Assembly (NCBI GenBank): GCA_950097015.1
Contig: CATNEN010000003.1
Span: 5,131,501-5,195,500 of the forward strand
Direction of reading: 5' to 3'
Length of the DNA: 64,000 nucleotides
Origin: Macrostomum hystrix
Taxonomy: Eukaryota; Platyhelminthes; Macrostomidae
Under the pieces are notes generated by a model. The model was not told the DNA's origin and did no database searches. It worked only from the letters and a program-made list of their open reading frames with translations. Shown here in pieces: positions 1 to 12,800 of this stretch; position 1 is the first letter of the stretch; the number at the start of each line of letters is the position of its first letter. The translations under genes were made by a program, and so were the position numbers.

Positions 1-652
1 TTCCTTCCTTCACTCTCACCTTCCTCCCTTCACTCTCACCTTCCTCCCTTCACTCTCACCTTCCTTCCTTCACTCTCACCTTCCTCCCTTCACTCTCACC
101 TTCCTCCCTTCACTCTCACCTTCCTCCCTTCATTCTCACCTTCCTTCCCTTAGTCTCACCCATCTCCCTTCACTCTCACCTTCCCCCCTTCACTCTCACC
201 TTCCTCCCTTCACTCTCACCTTCCTCCCTTCACTCTCACCTTCCCCCCTTCACTCTCACCTTCCTCCCTTCACTCTCACCTTCCTTCCCTTAGACTCACC
301 TTCCTCCCTTCACTCTCACCTTCCTCCCTTCACTCTCACCTTCCCCCCTTCACTCTCACCTTCCTCCCTTCACTCTCACCTTCCTCCCTTCACTCTCACC
401 TTCCTTCCCTTAGACTCACCTTCCTCCCTTCACTCTCACCTTCCCCCCTTCACTCTCACCTTCCTCCCTTCATTCTCACCTTCCTCCCTTCATTCTCACC
501 TTCCTCCCTTCACTCTCACCTTCCTCCCTTCACTCTCACCTTCCTCTATTCACTCTCACTTTCCTCCCTTCATTCTCACCTTCCTCCCTTCATTCTCACC
601 TTCCTCCCTTCACTCTCACCTTCCTCCCTTCATTCTCAACCTCCCTCTCTTG
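1..652. repeat. 20-bp minisatellite, pyrimidine-rich
   Basis: Unit TTCACTCTCACCTTCCTCCC, about 32 copies, running off the left window edge. It lies in the intron before the first visible PCNT-like exon. Confidence 0.95.
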
Positions 653-722
653 ACTTTTATAAACCAATATTATCCCTCTCTTTACTATTATCAGCCAATA
701 TTATCCCTCTCTTGACTATTAG

Positions 723-868
723 GCTCAGTTGGAGAGCGTTTGCAGCGCCAAAGCAGAATTAGAAGAGCGACTCAAAGAACAACGGCAGAAGCCAACCACA
801 ACCCTGCTTGACGCCTGCTCTCAGTTTGAGGCCGGGGAGACGCCTCCACTTGTGTCGCACGATACTAT
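723..868 (+). CDS. PCNT: PCNT-like exon (first in window)
   Basis: Acceptor AG at 721-722 and donor GTGAGT at 869. The frame starts [20 protein letters not shown], a coiled-coil sequence, and leaves in phase 2. It follows the pyrimidine array at 1-652, so at least one more exon must lie upstream of the window. Confidence 0.8.
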
Positions 869-3800
869 GTGAGTTGAGCTTTGGAATTGAGTCCGTCATA
901 GCCCCTCTAAAACATTGTAGCTAAATTTGGTCATTACCCCTTCAAAAACCTTGTATTTTACATCGGTCATTGCCCTTTCAGAAACCTTGAAGTAAAAATC
1001 GGTCATTTCCCTTTCAGAAACCTTGAAGTTAAAATCGGTCATTACCCCTTCTATAACCTTGTAGTTAGAATCGGTCATTACCCCTTCTATAACCTTGTAG
1101 TTAGAATCGGTCATTACCCCTTCTGAAACCTTGTAGTTAGATTCAGTCATTACCCCTTCTATAACTTTGTAGTTAGATATGGTCATTACCCGTTCTGAAA
1201 CCGTGTAGTTAGAATCGGTCATTACCCCTTCTGAAACCTTGTAGTTAGATTCAGTCATTGCCCCTTCTATAAATTTGTAGTTAGAATCGGTCATTACCCC
1301 TTCAAAAAGCTTGCATTAAAAATCGGTCATTACACCTTCTATAACCTTGTAGTTAGAATCAGTCATTACCCCTTATGAAACTTTGTAAAATCGGTCATTA
1401 CCCTTTCGAAAATCTTGTAGTTAAAATCGGTCATTACCCCTTATGAAACCTAGTAAGTTAAAGCCGGTCATTACCCCTTCTGAAACCTTGTAGTTAGAAT
1501 CGGTCATTACCCCTTCTGAAACCTTAAAGTTAAAATCGGTCATTACCCCCTCAGAAACCTTGTAGTTAAATCGGTCATTACCCCCTCAGAAACCTTGTAG
1601 TTAAATCGGTCATTACCCCTTCAAATATTCAGGGCCAAGCTTCAGGCCACAAATCAGCTGGTGTACACCCTGTGCTCTCGACTACTTCGAGCCTGCTCAG
1701 AGTGCGATGTTAAACTAGTCGGCTGGCTAAAGACCAACTGCCCAGATGTGGTTCCGCCGTCTGGTAGGTCTAATTAATTCTAATCTGTTAATTTTGTCAT
1801 TTTTTAGTTTTTTTTCGTCTTCGACTTTTTGTGTCTCGTGTCTTCAAGTCATGGCCTCAACTTTTGCTTTGTTTGCAACAGCGATTAAAAACATCAGAAT
1901 GTCACGTGACTGTCTCCTATTATTTTATTATAGTCTCTCTACTTCCAAATAATATTTCCTCTTTTCTCACTGTATCCAATATCTCACTTCTATCTACCTC
2001 TCCTATCTACCTCTCCTATTTCCCTCTCCTATTTCCCTTTCCTATCTACCTCTCCTATTTCCCTTTCCTATCTACCTCTCCTATTTCCCTTTCCTATCTA
2101 CCTCTCCTGTTTCCCTTTCCTATCTACCCCTCCAATCTTCTCTCTTATCTACCGCTCCTATCTACCTCCTCTATCTCCCTCTCCTACCTACCTATTCTAT
2201 CTACCTCTCCTATCTCCCTCTCCTATCTACCTCTCCTATCTCCCTCTCCTATCTACCTCTTCTATCTCCCTCTCCTATCTACCTCTACCCCCAACCTATC
2301 TATCTCACCTTTCCTAGGCGGAATATTTATGATTTATTTATTTATCATTCGAGAATATAAATCTAACTATCCTACATTTCTTGCCTCTGACTCGTAGAAA
2401 AGTTTTACACTATTTGATATGGTAAGTTGTATTATATCTTCTTACAGTGAACTTACACAGTTTATTGCTTACATGCTTGGACTGCTTTTCTATCTAACAT
2501 TTAGTGATTGAATTTTAATTCTGATCATTTGTGGGAAACTTATGTGCCAAATTACATAAATTATTGCTTTATAGGCAGAGCTTTCTAGTAAAAAGAATAG
2601 CTAACTTTTGAATTGGTTTGCCTTTCTTAATTCCTAAACTTCACGATACCTAATTCGGTCAGGTAATGAAAATGTTGTTTTTTTCTTAATCGATCTACTT
2701 AAATAGCCTTTTAGCCTACTTGTAGTACTACGTAATTAAAGTTTTGCTTTTTTTGTTATTTTTAATTACAGAGATAGCAAATTGGAGCTATTTAGTGAGA
2801 GCTGCGACTCAGTGTAAGCTGATAAGAATTGGAACTATTAAGTTGCAGTCCTTCTAATTTGTGTTGTGTGTTGTGCATTTCACCCAAACTATAAATGGCA
2901 TGATATTTCTATGTTTAAAATCGATAGTTATTTTTAATTCAATAGCCGTTGTATATTGCTGAATCACTATCAATCTATGAATAAAATAATACCTTGTGCT
3001 TTATCTTTATACATTTTTCGGTATATCCAGATGCCAGTTTCCAATATCTATATGCCAGTTTCTAATATCTAGATGCCAGTTTCCAATATCCAGATGCCAG
3101 TTTCTAATATCTAGATGCCAGTTTCCGATATCTAGATGCCAGTTTCCGATATCTAGATGCCAGTTTCCGATATCTAGGTGCCAGTTTCTGATATCTAGGT
3201 GCCAGTTTCTGATATCTAAATGCCAGTTTCCAGTATCTAGATGCCAGTTTCCAATATCTAGATGCCAGTTTTCAATATCTAGCTGACAGTTTCTAATATC
3301 TAGATGCCAGTTTCCAATATCTAGATGCCAGTTTCCAATATCTAGATGCCAGTTTTCAATATCTAGCTGACAGTTTCTAATATCTAGATGCCAGTTTCTA
3401 ATATCTAGATGCCAGTTTCTAATATCTAGATGCCAGTTTCTAATATCTAGATGCCAGTTTCCAATATCTAGATGCCAGTTTCCAATATCTAGATGCCAGT
3501 TTCTAATATCTAGATGCCAGTTTCCAATATCTAGATGCCAGTTTCCAATATCTAGGTGCCAGTATTCGATATCTAAATGCTAGTTTCCGATATCTAGATG
3601 CCAGTTTCTAATATCTAGATGCCAGTTTCCAATATCTAGATGCCAGTTTCCAATATCTAGATGTCAGTTTCTAATATCTAGATGCCAGTTTCCAATATCT
3701 AGATGCGAGTTTTCAATATCTAGATGCCAGTTTCCAATATCTAGATGCCAGTTTCCATTATCTAGATGCCAGTTTCCATTATATAAATGCCAATTTCCAA

Positions 3801-6800
3801 TATCTAAATGCCAGTTTACAATATCTAGATGCCATTTTCCAATATATAAATGCCAATTTCCAATATCTAGGTGCCAGTATTCGATATCTAAATGCCAGTT
3901 TCCAATATCTAGGTGCCAGTATTCGATATCTAAATGCCAGTTTCCAATATCTAGATGCCAGTTTCTAATATATAGAATGCAGTTAGTAAAATGTACATAC
4001 CAGTCTCTGATAAACAGCTATTCAGTCATTTGTAGCTATGAGCTTGCGTTAAGGCCCTAGAAAAAAAGTTGTTTGGTTCAATATTAACAGCTCGATGTAG
4101 TAATCAAATAGTCCTTCTACACTGGCTTTTTAAGCGTATATTACAAAGAATTATGTATATCTGTACATTTGCTGTTTGTGTTGTATTGCTGCACGTTATA
4201 TAATAAATTCTTCTCGTAACTTACCTTTATCTCATTAAATTTCATATCAAGCTTTGCATTTTGTCTGTCGTTCTGTACGTTTTTTCGCACACTACTACTA
4301 ACTTCGTAGATCGTGATTTATTTTAACTAGTCTTCTAATTATGCACATTTTTATTAAGAAAAATTCATATTCTAATTTTGTTTTAATTAACTAGACACAC
4401 GTAAATTACTAAACGAAAAATCTATTTACTAGCCAGATTCTACTAACAATCTCTAGTTTTGGTAAATCCCTAAAATATGTTTCATATTAGATGCTTAGTC
4501 AAATGTTTTCAAATATAAAAAGAAACGGGTATTACTGAAATCTAAAAAATCAAAATAATGGAAAATCGCATAATATATATAGTAGAAAGAAAAATGAAAA
4601 AATCCCCAAATCATTTTGAAATTGAAAGGAATAGGAAATCCCCAAATCTTTTAAAAATCGATAAAAATGGAAAATCCCCAAATCTTTTAGAAATCGATAT
4701 GAATGGAAAATCCCCAAATCTTTTAGAAATCGATATGAATGGAAAATCCCCAAATCTTTTAGAAATCGATATGAATGGAAAATCCCCAAATCTTTTAGAA
4801 ATCGATATGAATGGAACATCCCAAATCTTTTAGAAATCGGTAAGAATGGAAAATCCCCAAATCTTTTAGAAATAGGTAAGAATGGAAAATCCCCAAATCT
4901 TTTAGAAATCGGTAAGAATGGAAAATCCCCAAATCTTTTAGAAATCGATAAGAATGGAAAATCCCCAAATCTTTTAGAAATCGGTAAGAATGGAAAATCC
5001 CCAAATCTTTTAGAAATCGATAAGAATGGAAAATCCCCAAATCCTTTAGAAATCGGTAAGAATGGAAAATCCCCAAATCTTTTAGAAATCGATAAGAATG
5101 GAAAATCCCCAAATCCTTTAGAAATCGGTAAGAATGGAAAATCCCCAAATCTTTTAGAAATCGATATGAATGGAAAATCCCCAAATCTTTTAGAAATCGA
5201 TAAGAATGGAAAATCCCCAAATATTTTAGGAATCGGTAAGAATGGAAAATCCCCAAATGTTTTTGGAATCAATAAGAATGGATAATCCGCAAATCTTTTA
5301 GAATTTAGTAAGAATGGAAAATCCCCAAATATTTTAGGAATCGGTAAGAATGGAAAATCCCCAAATGTTTTTGGAATCAATAAGAATGGATAATCCGCAA
5401 ATCTTTTAGAATTTAGTAAGAATGGAAAATCCCCAAATATTTTAGGAATCGGTAAGAATGGAAAATCCCCAAATGTTTTTGGAATCAATAAGAATGGAAA
5501 ATCCCCAAATGTTTTTGGAATCAATAAGAATGGATAATCCGCAAATCTTTTAGAAAACAAATGAAGAAAAAAGTATCAAAACCAGAAAGTCTGGATCCTT
5601 TAATAAACCCGACGTTGTTTTGGCACAGACGTTGCATCAGGTACCCTAGACGATCTGGCGCACGGCCTTGAAGAGGCCAGCTGGCAGTTAGACTCGGACA
5701 CTGAGCAGATTGTGAGTAGTTCTCACGCTCACCTGCTATCTGCCGTTGACGCCCTACTCAGCCAAGCCAGCCGGCGTTCTCAGCAGTGTTTCGAGTTGAC
5801 TAAACGCTCCCAGACTCTGGAATCGGATCTGGTGGCGGCTAACGAGAAATCAGCCCAGCTGCGGCGCCGCATAGCCGAATTAGAAAGCGAGCAAACTGAT
5901 TTGAATGAGTCCAGAATATCCCAGCTTGAGGAAATCTCCAGGGCCGATCGGATGCTGTCATCCTACGCCTGCGCTGAGAACGATTTGCAGACTGAAAATG
6001 CCAGATTAGTTGAAGAAAAACTGGAATCCGCTAAAAGAATAGAATCAATTGAAGCTGAGCTATCTGAAGCTAGAGCTCACATTGCTTCAATGGAGTCCGT
6101 AATGGCACAGCTGGGCGAGCCTTCCGCGACAACCGGCGATGACAGGATGAAAGGTTTGGGTCTTAAAGTACCAATAAATGCACATTATCCACAAATCACT
6201 AATGATCCCCAACACCCCATGATCCCCAACACCCCATGATCCCCAACACTTCATGATCCCCAACACCCCATGATCCCCAACACCCAATGATCCCCAACAC
6301 TCCATGATCCCCAGTACTTCATGATCCCCAACACCCCATGATCCCCAACACCCCATGATCCGCAACACCCCATGATCCCCAGTACTTCATGATCCCCAAC
6401 ACTCCATGATCCCCAGTACTTCATGATCCCCAATACTCCATGATTCCCAACACTCCATGATCCCCAACACCCCATGATCCCTAACACCCCATGATCCCCA
6501 ACACCCCATGATCCCCAACACCCCATGATCCCCAACACTCCATGATCCCCAACACTTCATGATCCCCAAAACCTCATGATCCCCAACACCCCATGATCCC
6601 CACCCCAACACTCCATGATCCCCAACACCCCATGATCCCCAACACCCCATGATCCCCAACACTCCATGATCCCCAACACCCCATGATCCCCAACACCCCA
6701 TGATCCCCACCCCAACACTCCATGATCCCCAACACCCCATGATCCCCAACACCCCATGATCCCCAACACCCCATGATCCCCACCCCAACACTCCATGATC

Positions 6801-9800
6801 CCCAACACCCCATGATCCCCAACACCCCATGATCCCCAACACCCCATGATCCCCAACACCCCATGATCCCCAAAACTCCATGATCCCCAAAACCCCAACA
6901 CCCTATGATCCCTAACACCCTATGACTCCGAATTCCAAGTCGGAAGTCAAGCTATTTCATAAGTGTAAATTCTTGCATCTCATCTTTTCAAGAACTTCTG
7001 GAATCAAACTTGGCTCTAACTGAGACGCGTCGCGAGCTCGAATCTCGTCTAGCCCGCCAAATAGACGATCACGAGGCGCTTCTAGCTCAGGCGGAGGCGC
7101 AGCAGCGTCAGCACGAGGCCGATCAAGAGCGCCTGCAATCCGAGAAGGAGGATCTATGTCAGCAGCTGCGAGCTTTGGACTCTCAGCTGAAGAAGAAGCA
7201 GAAATTTGTTGAAGAGCAAACAGCTGAGCGGGAATCGGAGCGGGAAGAATTTCAAGCTGAAATTCAACGCCTAGACGCCGAAGCGAAGGAATTGCGAGCC
7301 GCCGCCGCATCGGCCAGTCTGTCGCCAGCCATCGACGCTGAAGTTGGAGCCGACGATGATGACGAAGGAATGGTTGGCAGCTCGGGCAGTGGAGAGAGCT
7401 TGAAAGAGTTGCGCTCGGAGCTGCAACGGTTGCAAGCCGATTTAGCTGCTGATAGGTTAGTTCTTATCTGCGATTCTCTTATTGGCTGAAAACAGCGATC
7501 TCTTATTGGCTGAAGAACAGCGACTCTCTTATTGGCTGAAAACAGCGTTTCCCTTATTGGCTGAAAAAACAGCAATTCTCTTATTGGCTGAAAAACAGCG
7601 ATTCCCTTATTGGCTGAAAAACAGCGATTCCCTTATTGGCTGAAAAATGGCAGTTCTCTTATTGGCTGAAAAATAGCGGTTCTCTTATTGGCTGAATAGT
7701 AGCGATTGTCATATTGGTTGACGATTGGTTGGCGAGTCTCTCGCATAGAAGCGAAGTAGTAAGTTTTGTGCGATGTCCTTATTGGCTGAAAATTGGGGAT
7801 GGCATGCGATAATCTTGTTTTATAACGTTAAAGTATTTCTCATGTACAAAGACAAGCTGAATAAAAATATTTTTCACGTCTTCCTACTGAATAAAATCGG
7901 TCAGTAGGCAAGAAATAAATATTATGATAAAAACTTGTTACTAAAATATATTATAAATTTCGCAGAGAAGAGCGCGATGGCCTACGCCGCGAAGTGGCCA
8001 GCCTCACCAAGGAGCTGGACGATCTGCAGAGCGACAAAGACGAGCTTCAGCGCCAGTATGTGCGCCAACTGCAAGAGAATTCCGCACTGCGCGGCGAAGT
8101 CGATTCTCGGCGTCGGCACGGCGACGCGGCTCACCGCGAATTGGACGAACTGCGTGCCGAAGCCAACTCGGCTAGGGAGGCTCGCGACGCCGCCGAAGCT
8201 GCTCTTAGCGAGGCCAATTCTCGCCTAGTTGAATTGCAGGCGGATTCTTCGAGTAGGTCGGCTGGTACAACGGTCGCTACTAGCGAAGGCTCGACTAACA
8301 AATCGGCGCCAATTTTGGTGACGGCTGTTGTGAGCGGCGGCGGCCAGGGTGGAGACGAGAAGCCAACTTGGAATGAGCAGAGTCGAGAGGAGCTGAGCAG
8401 GCTGCGGACTGAACTGGAGGAAACCTCAAAGCGTTACGATGATTTGCTGGCCAAGTGTCGAAGATTGGAGGTGAGTAATCTTTAAGCGTAGTTTTAAATC
8501 GTATATTAAAGTCTAATCCTCTTAGGTAATCTCTAATCCTCTTAGGTAATCTCTAATCCTCTTAGGTAATCTCTAATCCTCTTAGGTAATCTCTAATCCC
8601 GTATCTTAATTAATAGTGCATTGTTTTCTCTAATAATCATATATTTTAATCTTCTTTAGTACGAGTTTCTTCAAAGGGGTTGTAGCCTAGTGGTGAGAGC
8701 GTCGGTCTCGCGACTTGAAGGTCGGGGGTTCGATTCTTGACTCCGCTGAAACAATTTGTGTTCTTTGGCAAGACGCTTAACTCTGCGTTGCCTCAGTTCA
8801 CCCAGCTGTTAAATGGGTACCGGCATTAGCTGGGATAATTGAGGAAGGGTTTGGCATCCCCCAGTCCATGGACTGAACAGCCGTACGCAGCCTTCAGATG
8901 CGCCGCGCAATAGCTGCGGCTGAGCTGTCGGCTGCATATCTGACCCAATTGTGGCAGGTGTAATCAATTATTATTATTATTATTATTAGTTCTTGAGTAC
9001 CATATTATCATCTCCTCACCCCTATCTTATTACATAATCTCTAATCCTAATCCTTAAAATTTTATCTCTCATCCAGGACGCCAACAGTTCGTTTGTAGAT
9101 TTCGAATCTCACAGTCAAGCCCTGGCTGAACGCGACACGGAAGTAGAGCGCCAATCAGTGGAGATCGCCCGACTCAATGACGAACTGTCCGACCTGATGG
9201 AGCGAGCCGCGAAGTCTGAAGCTGATCGATTACGAATCGAGAGTCAATTACATCAGCTGCAGTCAGCTATGAGTCAAGTTGTCAATAGTGAAGCCTTCCA
9301 CACTGACCTGGCCGATGCTAAAACAGCCAGCGAAACCGCCACAGTGTCCGCTATTGTTGGCGGCGCCAGCCAGGATACTGTTGCTATGGAAACGTCGCCT
9401 AATCGAGTGTTAGACTCCGAATCTAACAGCTATTTGTCGCCGTCTGTTGTGACAGAATTTGAGCGCAAATTAGCGGACAAAGATGCCGAACTGGAAGAGA
9501 TGCGGCTGCGAGCTCGACTGCTTGAACAAGAAGTGACCAGTTTAAATAGGCAACAGGTAACATTAAATCCGTTTTTCTATACATATCGGCAGTTCATTTA
9601 TTCAAGTATAAGTGCCTGCAAACGCCCTATTTTGTTCGCGCATATGTTTTGTTGCTTTCCACACTTTTTTGAAGCAACAGCACCAGCAGCCGCATCAGCA
9701 GCACAGAGACACTAATTGGAACGATCCGAAAACGGTTAATAATAATTTATCTGCACAGGTGAACGGAGATTCGTCCTTTTGTATAGTTAACTTTGATGTT

Positions 9801-12800
9801 TTAATCCCATTTATTCAATTTTTAGATTTGTCACACTTTTCTAATTACTTACTCACACTTTTTAGTTGAGATGTTTTAAAGATTTTTCACAGAAATGAAT
9901 ATTTCCTTTTAGAGATCACCATGCCTTTTATTTTTCGTATTGGTTACTTAGCAACTGGCTAACTGGTAGCACTGTGAAATGTCTTTTTTTCAATTACCAT
10001 TGATCGGCTATTAGTTTGTCTATCCGCCTGGGCTCTAAGCCTTTCACTGTTTGCCTGTCACTATGTCTGTATTTCACTCTGTTCTGCCTTTCACTCTGTC
10101 TGTATTTCACTCTGTTCTGCCTGTCACTCTGTCTGTATTTCACTTTGTTCTGCCTGTCACTCTGTCTGTATTTCACTTTGTTCTGCCTGTCACTCTGTCT
10201 GTATTTCACTTTGTTCTGCCTGTCACTCTGTCTGTATTTCACTTTGTTCTGACTGTCACTCTGTCTGTATTTCACTTTGTTCTGCCTGTCACTCTGTCTG
10301 TATTTCACTCTGTTTGCCTGTCACTCTGTCTGTATTTCACTCTGTTCTGCCTGTCACTCTGTCTGTATTTCACTCTGTTTGCCTGTCACTCTGTCTGTAT
10401 TTCACTTTGTTCTGTCTTTCACTCTGTCTGTATTTCACTTTGTTCTGCCTGTCACTCTGTCTGTATTTCACTTTGTTCTGTCTTTCACTCTGTCTGTATT
10501 TCACTTTGTTCTGTCTTTCACTCTGTCTGTATTTGACTGTTCTGCCTGTCACTCTGTCTGTATTTGACTGTTCTGTCTTTCACTCTGTCTGTATTTGACT
10601 GTTCTGCCTGTCACTCTGTCTGTATTTCACTCTGTTCTGCCTGTCACTCTGTCTGTATTTCACTCTGTTCTGCCTGTCACTCTGTCTGTATTTCACTTTG
10701 TTCTGCCTGTCACTCTGTCTGTATTTCACTTTGTTCTGCCTGTCACTCTGTCTGTATTTCACTTTGTTCTGCCTGTCACTCTGTCTGTATTTGACTGTTC
10801 TGTCTTTCACTCTGTCTGTATTTCACTTTGTTCTGTCTTTCACTCTGTCTGTATTTCACTTTGTTCTGTCTTTCACTCTGTCTGTATTTGACTGTTCTGC
10901 CTGTCACTCTGTCTGTATTTGACTGTTCTGTCTTTCACTCTGTCTGTATTTCACTCTGTTCTGCCTGTCACTCTGTATGTATTTCACTTTGTTCTGCCTG
11001 TCACTCTGTCTGTATTTCACTTTGTTCTGTCTTTCACTCTGTCTGTATTTCACTTTGTTCTGTCTTTCACTCTGTCTGTATTTGACTGTTCTGCCTGTCA
11101 CTCTGTCTGTATTTGACTGTTCTGTCTTTCACTCTGTCTGTATTTGACTGTTCTGCCTGTCACTCTGTCTGTATTTCACTCTGTTCTGCCTGTCACTCTG
11201 TCTGTATTTCACTCTGTTCTGCCTGTCACTCTGTCTGTATTTCACTCTGTTCTGCCTGTCACTCTGTCTGTATTTCACTTTGTTCTGCCTTTCACTCTGT
11301 CTGTATTTCACTTTGTTCTGCCTGTCACTCTGTCTGTATTTCACTTTGTTCTGTCTTTCACTCTGTCTGTATTTCACTTTGTTCTGCCTGTCACTCTGTC
11401 TGTATTTCACTTTGTTCTGTCTTTCACTCTGTCTGTATTTCACTTTGTTCTGCCTGTCACTCTGTCTGTATTTCACTTTGTTCTGCCTGTCACTCTGTCT
11501 GTATTTCACTTTGTTCTGTCTTTCACTCTGTCTGTATTTCACTTTGTTCTGCCTGTCACTCTGTCTGTATTTCACTTTGTTCTGCCTGTCACTCTGTCTG
11601 TATTTCACTTTGTTCTGTCTTTCACTCTGTCTGTATTTCACTTTGTTCTGTCTTTCACTCTGTCTGTATTTGACTGTTCTGCCTGTCACTCTGTCTGTAT
11701 TTGACTGTTCTGTCTTTCACTCTGTCTGTATTTGACTGTTCTGCCTGTCACTCTGTCTGTATTTGACTGTTCTGTCTTTCACTCTGTCTGTATTTCACTT
11801 TGTTCTGTCTTTCACTCTGTCTGTATTTGACTGTTCTGCCTGTCACTCTGTCTGTATTTGACTGTTCTGTCTTTCACTCTGTCTGTATTTCACTCTGTTC
11901 TGCCTGTCACTCTGTCTGTATTTCACTTTGTTCTGTCTTTCACTCTGTCTGTATTTCACTTTGTTCTGCCTGTCACTCTGTCTGTATTTCACTTTGTTCT
12001 GTCTTTCACTCTGTCTGTATTTGACTTTGTTCTGTCTTTCACTCTGTCTGTATTTGACTGTTCTGCCTGTCACTCTGTCTGTATTTCACTCTGTTCTGCC
12101 TTTCACTCTGTCTGTATTTGACTGTTCTGCCTGTCACTCTGTCTGTATTTGACTGTTCTGTCTTTCACTCTGTCTGTATTTGACTGTTCTGCCTGTCACT
12201 CTGTCTGTATTTGACTGTTCTGTCTTTCACTCTGTCTGTATTTCACTTTGTTCTGTCTTTCACTCTGTCTGTATTTGACTGTTCTGCCTGTCACTCTGTC
12301 TGTATTTCACTCTGTTCTGCCTGTCACTCTGTCTGTATTTCACTTTGTTCTGCCTTTCACTCTGTCTGTATTTGACTGTTCTGCCTGTCACTCTGTCTGT
12401 ATTTGACTGTTCTGTCTTTCACTCTGTCTGTATTTGACTGTTCTGCCTGTCACTCTGTCTGTATTTGACTGTTCTGTCTTTTACTCTGTCTGTATTTCAC
12501 TTTGTTCTGTCTTTCACTCTGTCTGTATTTGACTGTTCTGCCTGTCACTCTGTCTGTATTTCACTTTGTTCTGTCTTTCACTCTGTCTGTATTTGACTGT
12601 TCTGCCTGTCACTCTGTCTGTATTTGACTGTTCTGTCTTTCACTCTGTCTGTATTTCACTCTGTTCTGCCTGTCACTCTGTCTGTATTTCACTTTGTTCT
12701 GTCTTTCACTCTGTCTGTATTTCACTTTGTTCTGCCTGTCACTCTGTCTGTATTTCACTTTGTTCTGTCTTTCACTCTGTCTGTATTTCACTTTGTTCTG

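Noticed and set aside
4550-5560. 336-codon open frame on the minus strand
   Set aside because: It is a translation of the 36-bp array (12-residue period), lies antisense in an intron and has no signs of a gene around it.
8676-8750. Functional tRNA gene
   Set aside because: Boxes A and B are present, but the anticodon and acceptor arms do not pair and a SINE body follows.
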